DNA of 38,453 nt from the NCBI RefSeq assembly GCF_000406965.1, contig NZ_KE136364.1, positions 1 through 38,453 on the forward strand, in the 5' to 3' direction. Position numbers and translations under genes: made by a program. This DNA is from Enterococcus avium ATCC 14025. Its GTDB lineage: Bacteria > Bacillota > Bacilli > Lactobacillales > Enterococcaceae. Position 1 is the stretch's first letter. Each line of letters opens with the position of its first letter. Shown here one piece after another: positions 1-9,810 of this stretch. Under the pieces are notes generated by a model. That model was not told where the DNA came from, made no database searches, and was given only the letters and a program-made list of their open reading frames with translations.

Positions 1-1
1 C

Positions 2-469
2 CTTGGGAATCAAGATTTATTGCAAAATATTGAGGAAGGAAAAGCCTTCTTTGGCGAAATTTATTACTGGTACAAATCGAAATTGAACGAATATCTTTTG
101 ACAATTCCGTTTAAAGATTTGAACTTTGATGAATTGTTCAAACAGTTTAGAAATCTTTTCTTGAAAGAACTAAAAAAATTAGACAGCGCAACCTATCCGA
201 TAACTTTTGAATGGTTAGATGGTCAGTTTAAACGAGTTGTCTATGATCCAATCTTTGTTCAGGCGATTGAGCGAATGACTGAAGTGAATCAAGAGCGATC
301 CTACTTTATGAACTATGTCAAAAAAAGACAATGGAATGTGACAGAACAATTTTGGTCATATCTTCAAGAATATGGTGAAGTTCGTGTAACGGAAATCAAC
401 TCCCCATATGCTGAAAAGCTAATCCCAATCGATTTTGTAGAAAAGTGTCATTTGAAAATTGTTAAATAG
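2..469 (+). CDS. Unrecognised protein, C-terminal part (5' end outside window)
   Basis: The frame is open from the left edge to a TAG stop at 467-469, so this is the last ~155 residues of a longer protein. A TTG at 20 lies in frame, but no Shine-Dalgarno site precedes it, so I treat the gene as truncated by the window edge. The visible part is soluble, rich in Lys, Glu and aromatic residues, with no membrane segment or motif I recognise. It ends just before a strong terminator, so it closes a separate transcription unit upstream of the surface-protein gene. In Tn916-like elements replication or relaxase genes precede transfer genes, so a replication or mobilisation protein is possible. That is a guess from position only. 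Confidence 0.6.
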   Translation, partial: LGNQDLLQNIEEGKAFFGEIYYWYKSKLNEYLLTIPFKDLNFDELFKQFRNLFLKELKKLDSATYPITFEWLDGQFKRVVYDPIFVQAIERMTEVNQERSYFMNYVKKRQWNVTEQFWSYLQEYGEVRVTEINSPYAEKLIPIDFVEKCHLKIVK

Positions 470-497
470 TGATTGTCTAAAATTGAATAAATGATTT

Positions 498-544
498 ATA
501 GCAACGTCCTAAGAAGTCCCATTCATAGAACGTTGCTATTTTTT
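498..544 (+). terminator. Rho-independent terminator
   Basis: A 10-bp perfect stem (ATAGCAACGT at 498-507 pairing with ACGTTGCTAT at 530-539) encloses a 22-nt loop and is followed by a run of T to 544. It ends the unit of the first gene and separates it from the surface-protein gene. Confidence 0.8.
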
Positions 545-641
545 GTCTAAACAAGGTGGTGAGCGCCTTTCATCAGGTAAGAAATCGAAGTCCCTAAGTG
601 AACTCGAATGGAAAAATACCAAATATTATTGGAGGATGTTT

Positions 642-3600
642 ATGAAAACGAAAATCAGTAGAATCATTGTTTCGCTCGTGATGATCGTCACGCTGCTTAC
701 GCAAATCACTCCAATTCAAGCGATCACGGCTTATGCGGAAAGCACCAGTGCAACTCAAGTACAAAAGAATGAAGCGAAACCAAAGTCCACAGAAGCCTCG
801 AAAGCTGATCCGGTTGAATCAATCAGTGAATCAAGCCAAGAAACCTCGGAAAGTACCAGCAGCACGGAGTCTTCTGAAAGTACAAAAGAACAAGAGAATG
901 TGGAATCTGGGGATAAAGAAGAGATACAAAGAGAAGTAGCCTTGGATGGGAGTGTCTATGGTTCTGGAGCTGGTGTTCCTGGTGATCCGGTTCTTTTCCG
1001 AAGTGTGAGAGCATTATCGGCAGATTTACCCACGTTTTTCGGTATTTCTACAAAAGCAATTAACGCTGAATTGACTGCTCACCAAAATGATTCCTTCTAT
1101 CTGGGGACCCCTTATCGTGGACTGTATTTAAATCCAGACGAAGCCTATTGTTTGAGTCCAAACGGGGCACCGACAAGCTATGGACCTGGGATGAACTGTA
1201 CCGGATTTGTGGCTACCGTTATTCGTAGAGCTGGAGGCGATATTTCAAGAATTACGAATAATAGCACGGGATTTGGTGGTGCGGCGAACGCTTATAACTG
1301 GCGTGATGTTTTACGAGCGACTACTTATGCAGATACGTACAATACGGTTTCTGAAATGTTAGCGAGTGGCACCATGCGTAAAGGGGATATTATTTATTTT
1401 GAACCGGATGTGTCAGTAAGTAACTACGATTGCCATATTGGATTCTTCTGGGGAAATACTCCTAGCGACAATAAATTCTGGCATTCTTATTATCCTGATG
1501 GAAATATTATTTCTGATATTAAAACGAAGTCACCCGCTGAGAAAATCTATGTCTTCCATAATGCGAAGGAAGAGGGCTATATTTCACTGAAAAAAGTGAA
1601 TGATAAAGGCGATAATATGGCTGGAGTTTCTTTCAAATTGACTGCGGATGGGAAATCAACCACCGTAAAAACAGACGCAAATGGGAATTTAAAGTCACCA
1701 AATTATCCTATCGGTACTGTGGTGGAGTACGAAGAAACGGCTACGATCGCTGGTCATTATATTGATTCTGCGTCATCTAAAGGCAAGATCACCATCAAGG
1801 AAGGTTCTAATGAAATCAAAGTAACCAATCCTCGGTTTGCGAATGTTACGCTGAACAAAAAGAATGATGTCGGACTTAACCTTGAAGGGGTTCAATTCAA
1901 ACTGACTTACAACGGAAAAGATCATAGCGTCAAGACCGACAAAAACGGTCAAATTCAAGTAACGAATGAATTGAAAAATAATACCAAAATTGAATGGGAA
2001 GAAACAGCAACGATTGCTGGTCATTACATTGATACAGCCAATGCGAAGGGATCAATGGTTGTAAAATCTGGTTCTAACACGATTGATGTAAGTAATCCAC
2101 GTTATGCCAATTTAACACTGATTAAACAAGATGATAAAGGTGCAAATCTTGAAGGTGTAGAATTCAATCTTCACTACAACGGGAAAGATCACAAAGTGAA
2201 GACGGATAAAGATGGGATAATCAAGATCACCAATGACTTGAAGAACAACACAAAAGTCGACTGGGAAGAGCTTAAAACCATCAAAGGTCACTACATTGAT
2301 CCAGAAAAAGCCAAAGGATCGATCGTAGTGAAATCTGGAGAAAACACGATTAAAGTAAATAATCCAACGCTTAATTTTGGGTTGACTTCTCAAGCAAGTA
2401 ACCAAGACGGGGCACAATTTGTGAATCCAATGATCGGGCAAAAGCTGCGGGATGAAGTGATGATCCAGGCGAACCAAGCACCTGCAAATGCGAAACTACG
2501 TCTGACTTCTGATTTTGTCGAGTTTGGAACAGGGGAGCAGCTTGGCGAAGAATCCTTGAAACAAGTGAATGAATTCGAAGCGAAACAAGCTCAATTCGTT
2601 AAGAATGTGTATTTAGATTTTGATGCCACAGGAATGCATGGTAAAAAGGGCGTTTGGATCAATGTCTTAGAATTCTACAATCCTTCAACGGGTGAGTGGG
2701 AAGAAGTCGCTCGTCATGATGATTTGACGAATGAGGCAGAAGCGATTCAATTTGTGACTCCAGAAATCCATACCGAGTTTTTCTTCTATGATCAGAACGA
2801 GAACGAAACGAAGCTATCTGATCCATTGGCAAAAGTGAAAGGATTTGACCGAGTATTCTATAAGAACCTTATTTCAGGTCAAACCTATAAATTTGACCTA
2901 ACCATGATGGATCGTGAATCTGAAAAAGAATTCAAAGACCCGAACGGAAACAGCGTTACTGGATCAATCACTGTTGTTGCTGGGAAGGATGGCACCGTCA
3001 CTTCTACTATCAATGCGAGAGAATACTATGAAAATCTTGCCAAAGAAGAGGCTGAAAAGGAAGAATCAAAAGAAAACGATAGCGACAAAGAAAAAGAAAC
3101 GAGAAAAGATTCGGATGGATCAAAAGAAACGATTCAACCAAAAGCAGCCACGCAAGAAGTTGTCGATACCGAAGAACCAGCAGATGACATGGAAGAACAA
3201 GAAGAAGCGACTGAATTTTCAACACTGAGTGACGTTGAACTTTTGGAAGGGCATGTCGATGTTCCGTTTGAAGCCAACTTATCCGCTGCGAAAGGAAAAG
3301 TCTTAGTTGCTTACGAGCAGTTATCTACAAACGACACACCAATTGCCGATGAAAAAGAACTTGATAATGAGAAACAAACAGGGAAAGTAAGAAATCCCAA
3401 GATTGGTACGCAAGCTCTCGTGAATGGCAAAGTAGAAGTCACAACTGACGGCAAAGTGACATTGACTGATAAGATCGCTTTTGAAGACTTAACGCCTAAC
3501 GTTGAATACGATCAAAAAGTGACTTGGATGGATACACGGACTAAACTACCTGTCATGATTGATGGAAAAGAATTGACTTCAACCATCAAGTTCACACCAA

Positions 3601-3929
3601 AAGAAGAAACAGGAACGGTCACCGTGACGATTGAAGATGTCGTTGTTCAACAATTATTTGGTAAGGACAGTAAGATCCAATTGGTTGCTTTTGAAGAAAC
3701 AACTTATAACGATGAGCCTGTAGCTTCTGAAAAAGACTTCAACAATAAAGGCCAAACCATTACAATCAATAATCCAGTCGAACCAGCAAAACCGACTAGT
3801 CCAGCAGGTACGTTGCCTCAAACATCAGGATCATTAGGAAGTCCAGTGACTTGGATTCTCTTAGGTCTTGTGTTCGCCGCAAGTGCTCTTTTTATTGTTG
3901 TAAACAAGAAGCGTCAAAATAAAAAATAA
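642..3929 (+). CDS. CnaB-repeat, NlpC/CHAP-like, LPQTS-anchored surface protein
   Basis: A secreted wall-anchored protein of 1095 residues. ATG 642 is preferred because GGAGG at 631-635 sits 6 nt upstream; the frame is open further up but lacks a ribosome site. Order: signal peptide (about 1-32); Ser/Glu-rich stretch (about 35-95); a cysteine-peptidase-like module with Cys186 (NCTGF) and His265 (DCHIGF), which fits NlpC/P60 or CHAP amidases; three CnaB/SpaA-type beta repeats; a further beta-rich region; an acidic Lys/Glu linker; VaFE-like repeats; and a C-terminal LPQTS (about 1058-1062), hydrophobic helix and KKRQNKK tail. Such proteins in conjugative elements usually promote cell contact or wall remodelling; the exact role here is inferred. 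A sortase gene follows directly. The motif departs from LPXTG in its fifth residue (Ser), though a Gly follows. Confidence 0.85.
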   Translation: MKTKISRIIVSLVMIVTLLTQITPIQAITAYAESTSATQVQKNEAKPKSTEASKADPVESISESSQETSESTSSTESSESTKEQENVESGDKEEIQREVALDGSVYGSGAGVPGDPVLFRSVRALSADLPTFFGISTKAINAELTAHQNDSFYLGTPYRGLYLNPDEAYCLSPNGAPTSYGPGMNCTGFVATVIRRAGGDISRITNNSTGFGGAANAYNWRDVLRATTYADTYNTVSEMLASGTMRKGDIIYFEPDVSVSNYDCHIGFFWGNTPSDNKFWHSYYPDGNIISDIKTKSPAEKIYVFHNAKEEGYISLKKVNDKGDNMAGVSFKLTADGKSTTVKTDANGNLKSPNYPIGTVVEYEETATIAGHYIDSASSKGKITIKEGSNEIKVTNPRFANVTLNKKNDVGLNLEGVQFKLTYNGKDHSVKTDKNGQIQVTNELKNNTKIEWEETATIAGHYIDTANAKGSMVVKSGSNTIDVSNPRYANLTLIKQDDKGANLEGVEFNLHYNGKDHKVKTDKDGIIKITNDLKNNTKVDWEELKTIKGHYIDPEKAKGSIVVKSGENTIKVNNPTLNFGLTSQASNQDGAQFVNPMIGQKLRDEVMIQANQAPANAKLRLTSDFVEFGTGEQLGEESLKQVNEFEAKQAQFVKNVYLDFDATGMHGKKGVWINVLEFYNPSTGEWEEVARHDDLTNEAEAIQFVTPEIHTEFFFYDQNENETKLSDPLAKVKGFDRVFYKNLISGQTYKFDLTMMDRESEKEFKDPNGNSVTGSITVVAGKDGTVTSTINAREYYENLAKEEAEKEESKENDSDKEKETRKDSDGSKETIQPKAATQEVVDTEEPADDMEEQEEATEFSTLSDVELLEGHVDVPFEANLSAAKGKVLVAYEQLSTNDTPIADEKELDNEKQTGKVRNPKIGTQALVNGKVEVTTDGKVTLTDKIAFEDLTPNVEYDQKVTWMDTRTKLPVMIDGKELTSTIKFTPKEETGTVTVTIEDVVVQQLFGKDSKIQLVAFEETTYNDEPVASEKDFNNKGQTITINNPVEPAKPTSPAGTLPQTSGSLGSPVTWILLGLVFAASALFIVVNKKRQNKK
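1574..2367 (+). repeat. Three tandem CnaB/SpaA-type repeats (about 88 residues each)
   Basis: Three in-frame units begin near 1574, 1840 and 2107. Each has a 'sLkK.nd.G.nl.GV.Fkl..nGk' start, a 'tDknG' turn, and an 'EE..tI.GHYID' stretch ending in an N-P. Units 2 and 3 are closest at the DNA level, suggesting recent duplication. CnaB domains of this class often carry an intramolecular Lys-Asn isopeptide bond; the conserved Lys, Glu and terminal Asn are compatible with that. Confidence 0.8.
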
Positions 3930-3940
3930 GCTAGATCAAC

Positions 3941-3972
3941 GAAGCGTCCATACCAGGGCGCTTCCATTTTTT
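3941..3972 (+). terminator. Rho-independent terminator after surface-protein gene
   Basis: GAAGCG at 3941 pairs with CGCTTC ending at 3963, with further CC/GG pairing inside, followed by a T-rich run. It lies directly between the surface-protein gene and the sortase gene, so it may only partly uncouple them. Confidence 0.7.
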
Positions 3973-3985
3973 AGAGGAGGGTATC

Positions 3986-4948
3986 GTGAAAAAGCTATGG
4001 AAGAACCTACCATTTCTATGGATCGTTTTAGGGGTTGTGATTTCTTGTGCCAGTTACTACGGGTATCACTTATTACTACAAGCCAATGACCAAGCAGAAC
4101 AAATCAAACAACCGATTGATTTGAAACAAAGCAATCGAGATAAACAAAAAAAGAAACTGCAAAAAGCGACTTACTGTCCACGTCAAATCAAACCAGTTAC
4201 GCCCGCTGCTTACGCGAAAGCTCAGTTGCGGTATGCCGAGATCGTGAATCAGTGGGGCGTAGGGGCGTTGTATATCCCCAGCGCTGATATTCATTCGAAA
4301 ATTCTTGCAGGAATCGACAATCAGAATCTAATGGTTGGGGTCGGAACGTACTATCAGAATCAGCAGTTAGGAAAAGGCAACTACGTACTCCTTGCTCACA
4401 ATCTGGTTCAAAGTGGCGGATCGCTTGGAAATCTGCCGAAAACAACCTTGCAGCAAATCTTTTATTTAACTGACTTTACGAAAGTTTATGAGTACGTGGC
4501 GATAAAAAATGATGTCGTTGATCAAAGCCGTGGCGACTTGATGGCAATTCCTACGGATGATCAGACACCAATTGTGACACTTATCCGTTGTGAAGGTGGA
4601 CTAAACACACCCAAACGAGCGGTCGTACAGGGTGAATTCTTGAAAGAATATCCGGCAAGTGAAGCCAGTAAAGAGGTGAAACTTGGTTTGGGGCTAATTG
4701 AAGGGCGCTGGATCAATGATGAAAAAATCTCGAACCAACAAAGGGCTAATGCTAGTGAAGAACCCACGATACGAATACGAACGCATTCAGTTGAAACATC
4801 CAACGAACCGATTTACTCACTGTTTCAAGTTGCCTGCATTTATTTGTTTACGATTCTAAATGAGGTACCTATTGTAATCGGGATCGGTTATTTAACTGGG
4901 CTTCTAGCTTTGAGCCATGTAGCCACACGAAAACAGTATGAAATTTAA
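3986..4948 (+). CDS. Sortase family transpeptidase
   Basis: A 320-residue membrane-anchored transpeptidase that should cleave LPXT-type signals and attach proteins to the wall. It starts at GTG 3986, 5 nt after AGGAGG. An N-terminal membrane helix (about 9-32) is followed by a Lys/Gln-rich linker and the sortase barrel. The catalytic set is visible: His138 in LLAHN, Cys202 in TLIRCEGG and Arg211 in PKRAVV. A second hydrophobic stretch near 275-312 gives a C-terminal membrane anchor, more typical of pilin-type sortases than of class A housekeeping enzymes. Its substrate is most likely the LPQTS protein immediately upstream and perhaps the LPNTG protein at 14093. The TLIRC context, with Arg before Cys, differs from the common TLxTC. 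Confidence 0.88.
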   Translation: MKKLWKNLPFLWIVLGVVISCASYYGYHLLLQANDQAEQIKQPIDLKQSNRDKQKKKLQKATYCPRQIKPVTPAAYAKAQLRYAEIVNQWGVGALYIPSADIHSKILAGIDNQNLMVGVGTYYQNQQLGKGNYVLLAHNLVQSGGSLGNLPKTTLQQIFYLTDFTKVYEYVAIKNDVVDQSRGDLMAIPTDDQTPIVTLIRCEGGLNTPKRAVVQGEFLKEYPASEASKEVKLGLGLIEGRWINDEKISNQQRANASEEPTIRIRTHSVETSNEPIYSLFQVACIYLFTILNEVPIVIGIGYLTGLLALSHVATRKQYEI

Positions 4949-4967
4949 CGTAAAAAGGGAGTTGTGT

Positions 4968-5078
4968 ATGTTTTGGATCATCGTAGCCTTTATGATCGGT
5001 GCTTTCTTCGGTGTGATCATTATGGCAATACTGAGCGCTGGAAAATATGACGATATGGTAAACAACAGAATTGAATGA
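4968..5078 (+). CDS. Small membrane protein, DUF3789-like
   Basis: A 36-residue protein (begins MFWIIVAFMIGAFF, ends with VNNRIE) with one membrane helix and a short charged tail. A weak AGGGAG site lies about 9 nt before the ATG. Very small proteins of this form are common between transfer genes of Tn916-like elements and are usually filed under DUF3789; that assignment rests on recognition of the pattern. It lies 19 nt after the sortase gene and 15 nt before the hydrolase gene, so it is probably co-transcribed. Confidence 0.65.
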   Translation: MFWIIVAFMIGAFFGVIIMAILSAGKYDDMVNNRIE

Positions 5079-5093
5079 GAAAGGATGGACTAG

Positions 5094-6423
5094 ATGAAGA
5101 CATTTTCGAGAATGGTTTCGGCCTTTATTTTTACGTTACAAGCGTTTCTTTCGACACCAATGGCAGTCTTGGCAAGTGACATGCCCTCAACCAAAGAAGA
5201 GACAGAACAAGTCCAAAAAGCTACCGATACCACAGAAACATCAGAAAGCAGTACCGCTTCTACAGAAGAGTCTTCGACAAAAGAATCTACCGAAAGCAGC
5301 TCTTCAAGCAGTGAATCGACTACAGAATCAACTAGTAGTGGCACGAAACCTTCGGAATCTTCGACACCGAGTGATCAAGAAACTCCGAAAAAGGAAGAAC
5401 AAAAAAAAGAAACAGAGAAACCGGCAGCACCAAAAGAAGAATCAGCGCCAGAACAATCAAACCAGATTTCTCAAGAAGTCCCAACACCAGAAACGATTGT
5501 CGATCAAGAAGCGACCGTTGATCTATCACGAACGGTTCCTTCAAGTATCGTGACACAAGATGGATCGATTCATTTTGAAAAAAATGAATCCGTGGATCAC
5601 TTTATTCGTAAGATCGGTGAGTCGGCTCGAAAGATAGGGAAGGAAAAAGAGTTGTATGCATCTGTGATGATCGCTCAAGCCATCTTGGAATCGGCTTCGG
5701 GTAAAAGCCAGTTAGCCCAGGAACCAAACTATAACTTGTTCGGGATTAAAGGAACACACAATGGGAAATCCGTCTCAATGGCAACACAAGAAGACTTAGG
5801 GAACGGCACGCTTTATGCGACCCAAGCAGGTTTTCGGGTGTATGAAAATTATGAAGATTGCTTCAATGATTATGCCACACTTTTAAAAGAGGGAATTACT
5901 GGTGATTCCAATTATTATGCAGGCGTTTGGAAATCAAATGCGAAAACCTATCAAGAAGCAACAAAGTATTTAACAGGACGATATGCCAAAGATACTCAGT
6001 ACGATCGAAAACTGAATGGTCTTATTGAAACTTATGATTTAACAGACTATGACAAGGATCTTCAAGGACCAATTATTAGTAGCTCAGGCTACAAAACTCC
6101 TTTGCAAAATTACACTATTTCGAGTGTGTTTGGCAATCGCAATGGCGAGTTTCATCGTGGGTTAGATATGGTGGCAGCTCAGGGCGAACGAATTTATGTG
6201 GTGAAGTCCGGTAGAGTGATCAAGGCAGAATTCCATACCTCTTGGGGGAACTATGTGGTGATCCAACACGAAGATGGTACAACCGCTCTATATGCACATC
6301 AACAACAATCTATCGTCAAAGTAGGCGATACTGTCTCGCAAAGCCAGATAATCGGTTATGTAGGTAGCACCGGAAACAGTACAGGCAGCCATTTACATTT
6401 TGGTACGACACGTTTCTGGATAA
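5094..6423 (+). CDS. GH73/M23 peptidoglycan hydrolase, exon 1 (interrupted by group II intron)
   Basis: The first 443 codons plus one base of a secreted, two-domain cell-wall hydrolase. Signal peptide about 1-27; Ser/Thr/Glu-rich linker to about 150; GH73 glucosaminidase-like domain with Glu199 in AILESASGKS; then an M23 (LytM) zinc endopeptidase with His354 and Asp358 in HRGLDMV and His433/His435 in HLHFG. The frame meets a stop at 6429-6431 only because it runs into the intron. Joining base 6423 to 12646 restores the frame and gives a 466-residue protein ending in DPQSVLFEN. In conjugative elements such enzymes open the wall for the transfer channel. Whether a full protein is made depends on splicing of a much-disturbed intron; the M23 active site is already complete in exon 1. 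Confidence 0.85.
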
Positions 6424-7108
6424 GTGTATAAACGAAACCAGACACCTTCCAATAGGAAGGGAGAACTTATTCTTCGAGAAGGGGAATGATGCCATCATGC
6501 TGGCTGAAACCTTTCCTCTAAAGCTCCTGCATGCAAGGGATAATAATAGTTCGAACTTGTATGAAGTCAGGTAAAGTCGGCTGAGAGTTGCCCTAACAGA
6601 TTAAGCTGAGGAACATGTTCTGGAGGCAGGATACGCAACCTATAGGCCGGGAGGCTACAAACAATATATGGTGAGAATGACTTATTCGAAGTCTGACGAA
6701 GCGGCGAATGTACGAATCTAAAGTAGGACAGAGATCGAAAGGCTCTGGCACACGACTAGGTGTGATAAATTACCGTTTAGTACGAATCTAGGTTAGGAAC
6801 AACGGGATAATCAGCTAAGAGATTATAAATTTATAGGTTTATAGCTAGCCACCTAAGTATTGATGATAAAAGCTAGGAGAATAGGAACGTGGTAAGCAGA
6901 AAACTCTTATTTAAACAGCTTATTACTGGAGAGGTTGATGGTAACATCATTTATTTCTGTGAAAGTAGGGACACAGTACCGATGAAGCGTCTAATCAACG
7001 TGGAGGGATAGTCCCAAGTCTAGAAACTATTATTAGTAAATGGTTAACAAGATAAAGCTCAAGTTTCGAGTATGACAAGGAGATACCAAAGCAAGGAGGT
7101 ATGCCCAC

Positions 7109-7946
7109 TTGAGCACATTAGAAAGAAGTACAGAGTACTATGGTCTGACAGATTTGTTTGATCAACTTTATGAATCAAGTTTAAACGGTAAAACCTTTAG
7201 TAAGTTATATCAACTCATTGTTTTAAAGCAAAACATTTTACTTGCCTATCGAAATATTAAACGAAATTCAGGTGCAAAGACGCCTGGTGTAGACGGTGTG
7301 ACGATATCAGATATTGAAAAATTAAACGAAAATGAGTTTGTAGAGATTATACGAACCAGCTTAACCAATTATCAACCTGGACCAGTTAGAAGAGTGTACA
7401 TTCCAAAAAAGAATGGGAAAAAGCGTCCTCTGGGAATCCCTAATTTATATGACCGAATCATACAACAAGCGATTAAACAAGTGCTTGAGCCGATTGTCGA
7501 GGCAAAATTCTTTAAACATAGCTATGGATTTAGACCTTTAAGGAGTGTCGAACAAGCTATGGGTAGGATGCACTCAATCATAAATAATGTTCAACTTCAC
7601 TACGTCGTAGACGTTGATATAAAAGGATTTTTCGATAACGTAAACCACAATTTATTGAGACACCAGATTTGGAATATGGGAATCCATGATACTAAGGTAA
7701 TGGCGATTATCAGCAAAATACTAAAAGCTGAAATAGTTGGAGAGGGAACCCCAGAAAAAGGTACACCACAAGGGGGAGTGTTATCTCCATTACTAGCTAA
7801 TATCGTCTTGAACGACCTAGACCAATGGATAGCGTCTCAATGGGAAAATTTCCCTTCAAGGCACCAATATTCTAGAGGTAAACTACATCGGGCATTGAAA
7901 GGAACGACTTTAAAAGAGGGATACTTAGTTAGATACGCCGATGACT
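7109..7946 (+). pseudogene. ltrA-like: Outer-intron reverse transcriptase/maturase, part 1 (palm up to YADD)
   Basis: The N-terminal 279 codons of the maturase that splices and mobilises the outer intron. The start is TTG 7109, 8 nt after AAGGAGGT. RT0-RT5 blocks are visible: GVDGVT, RPLGIPNLYDRIIQQA, SYGFRP, VVDVDIKGFFDNV and GTPQGGVLSPLLANI. The frame reaches YADD and is then cut by the inner intron after 7946. Joining 7946 to 9811 continues as YADDFKVLTRSYS, the expected sequence. Together with parts 2 and 3 the original protein would be 615 residues. It cannot be made intact from this copy because of the IS110 insertion further along. Confidence 0.85.
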
Positions 7947-8488
7947 GTGCGCCATGAAAGTGTGCGTGAATAGATAAACTATTCAAAGCAGCTATGCTGT
8001 ATAGATGATGGCAGACGGCCTGCCGAAACCGCCATACAGGTGGAGGTTTCAAACCACCTTAAGGTGCTGTAGTCAAAAGCTATGGTATTGAGCGTTAAGG
8101 AAAAGGCAACCAAGAGTTGTCAGGTGTGTGTTATGGAGATGAGTGACCATACGAACCACCCACAGAAGTGTCGAAAGCGTATAAATTCCGTCAAAACTGG
8201 GTATAGTCGTTGACCTAGGATGAGCTTGGAGGAAACCTGTTTACTGATCAGGCGGCGGGCGGCATAAAGGTGGCATGAACATAACATAGGCGTCTATATG
8301 GAACGTGGGAACCCACGGGCTGATGTCAAGGGAGTATTTCAAGCGGAAGCCCCGCAAGAAAAGAGTACCGATGCAGTCATGGGGGCAGATTGGGTTGTAG
8401 TAGTGAAGAAGCTCTTGTAACGAGAGTGGAGCGAAGAACCTGAGTTATCCAGTTTCAAGGATAAGTCAACTTTAAGGAGGAGGAACTT

Positions 8489-9733
8489 ATGCAAGAAACA
8501 AAGTCATACAATATTTCAAAACAAGCAGTTTACCAAGCATTTCTAAAAGTAAAAGCCAATAAAGGAACTTTTGGAGTAGATGAAGAATCAATTGAGGCTT
8601 ATGAATATAAGCTGAAAGATAATCTATACAAACTGTGGAATCGATTATCATCGGGAAGTTATTTCCCAAAACCGGTAAAGGCAGTATCCATTCCTAAAAA
8701 GAGTGGTGGGCTGAGAGTACTTGGGATTCCAACAGTTGAAGATAGGATTGCACAGATGGTAGCGAAGATGTATTTTGAACCTGTAGTAGAACGATTGTTT
8801 TATGAGGATTCTTATGGCTATCGGCCGAATAAGTCGGCAATCCAGGCAATAGAGAAAACAAGAGTTAGATGCTGGAAAAGAGATTGGGTACTGGAATTTG
8901 ATATTAAAGGACTATTTGACAATATCAGACATGACTATCTAATTGAAATGGTAAAAAGGTACACTCAAGAGAAGTGGATTATCCTATATGTGGAAAGATG
9001 GTTAAAAGCACCTTTCCAGAGGGAAGATGGTTCGACTGTTTCGAGAAAAGCCGGGACACCGCAAGGTGGTGTAATCAGTCCAGTTCTAGCGAACTTGTTT
9101 CTTCATTATACGTTTGATGACTTCATGGAAAAAGAATTTCCTAATATACAGTGGGCTAGATATGCCGATGATGGTATTACTCATTGTGTATCCCTAAAGC
9201 AAGCGAAATATCTGAAGAAAAGATTGGAAGAACGGTTTAGAATCTTTGGTTTGGAGTTACATCCTGATAAGACAAAGATTGTTTACTGCAGAGATAGTGA
9301 TAGGATGGGGAACTATCCGATAACGACATTCGATTTCCTGGGCTTTACGTTTAGACCTAGAGGCGCCAAGAATAAATATGGAAAATGCTTCACAAATTTT
9401 CTTCCGGCTGTATCAGATAAAGCGAAAAAGGCGATTCGCAAAGAGGTAAGGAATTGGCGATTACAATTAAAAGCGGACAAAAAGCTAGAGGATTTAGCGA
9501 ATATGTTCAATAGTAAAATTCAAGGATGGATGAACTATTACATGAAATTCTATAAATCAGAAATGTACAGTCTACTGCGCTACATCAACCAATGTCTCGT
9601 GAAGTGGGTTCGTCGTAAATATAAAAAGCGACAAGCACGAAGAAAAGCGGAACATTGGTTAGGGGAAATCGCCAAGCGAGAAAGAAATTTATTCGCGCAT
9701 TGGAAAATTGGAATATTACCATCGGCTGGATAA
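8489..9733 (+). CDS. ltrA-like: Inner-intron reverse transcriptase/maturase
   Basis: An intact 414-residue group II intron maturase that would splice and retrohome the inner intron. ATG 8489 follows AGGAGGAGG. Motifs: GVDEESIE near the start, GLRVLGIPTVEDRIAQ (RT2), DSYGYRP (RT2a/3), EFDIKGLFDNI (first catalytic Asp), GTPQGGVISPVLANL (RT4/5), RYADDG (catalytic YADD), DFLGFTF (RT7), then a maturase X domain with WMNYY and a basic Trp-rich C-terminus. No HNH endonuclease is present; the protein ends soon after the basic DNA-binding region. This fits endonuclease-minus bacterial introns that prime on nascent DNA or use other nicks. No internal stop or frameshift is seen, so it is probably active. 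Confidence 0.92.
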   Translation: MQETKSYNISKQAVYQAFLKVKANKGTFGVDEESIEAYEYKLKDNLYKLWNRLSSGSYFPKPVKAVSIPKKSGGLRVLGIPTVEDRIAQMVAKMYFEPVVERLFYEDSYGYRPNKSAIQAIEKTRVRCWKRDWVLEFDIKGLFDNIRHDYLIEMVKRYTQEKWIILYVERWLKAPFQREDGSTVSRKAGTPQGGVISPVLANLFLHYTFDDFMEKEFPNIQWARYADDGITHCVSLKQAKYLKKRLEERFRIFGLELHPDKTKIVYCRDSDRMGNYPITTFDFLGFTFRPRGAKNKYGKCFTNFLPAVSDKAKKAIRKEVRNWRLQLKADKKLEDLANMFNSKIQGWMNYYMKFYKSEMYSLLRYINQCLVKWVRRKYKKRQARRKAEHWLGEIAKRERNLFAHWKIGILPSAG

Positions 9734-9736
9734 TGG

Positions 9737-9808
9737 GAGCCGGATGAGCTGAGAGGTTCACGTCCGGTTCTGAGAGGGCCTAAGGGGGAGGTTCCCTTGG
9801 GCTACTTA
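9737..9808 (+). ncRNA. Inner intron domains V and VI
   Basis: A 34-nt hairpin at 9737-9770 starts with GAGCCGGAUG and closes with CGUCCGGUUC, with the AGC catalytic triad. It is followed by a second hairpin (GGGCCUAAGGGGGAGGUUCC...) ending just before the 3' splice site. This is the canonical group II catalytic core. Confidence 0.88.
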
Positions 9809-9810
9809 CT

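Larger units (their letters stand above)
7947..9810 (+). mobile_element. Inner group II intron inserted in the YADD codons of the outer maturase
   Basis: It starts GTGCGCC at 7947 and ends ...GGGCTACTTACT at 9810, about 1.86 kb. Splicing at these positions restores the outer maturase frame (GAC T + TC AAA, giving Asp-Phe-Lys). It encodes its own maturase at 8489-9733. Bases 7947-8488 are ribozyme RNA without a gene. Domain V (9737-9770) and a domain VI hairpin follow the maturase stop directly. The intron sequence and RT differ strongly from the outer intron, so this is a different lineage and not a self-copy. Confidence 0.88.

Noticed and set aside
5176-5553. Lys/Gln-rich 125-codon frame inside the hydrolase linker
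   Set aside because: A shifted-frame shadow of the Ser/Glu-rich linker; no ribosome site.
7837-8052. Minus-strand frame across the inner intron's 5' splice site
   Set aside because: It spans coding and ribozyme sequence on the opposite strand with no start signal.
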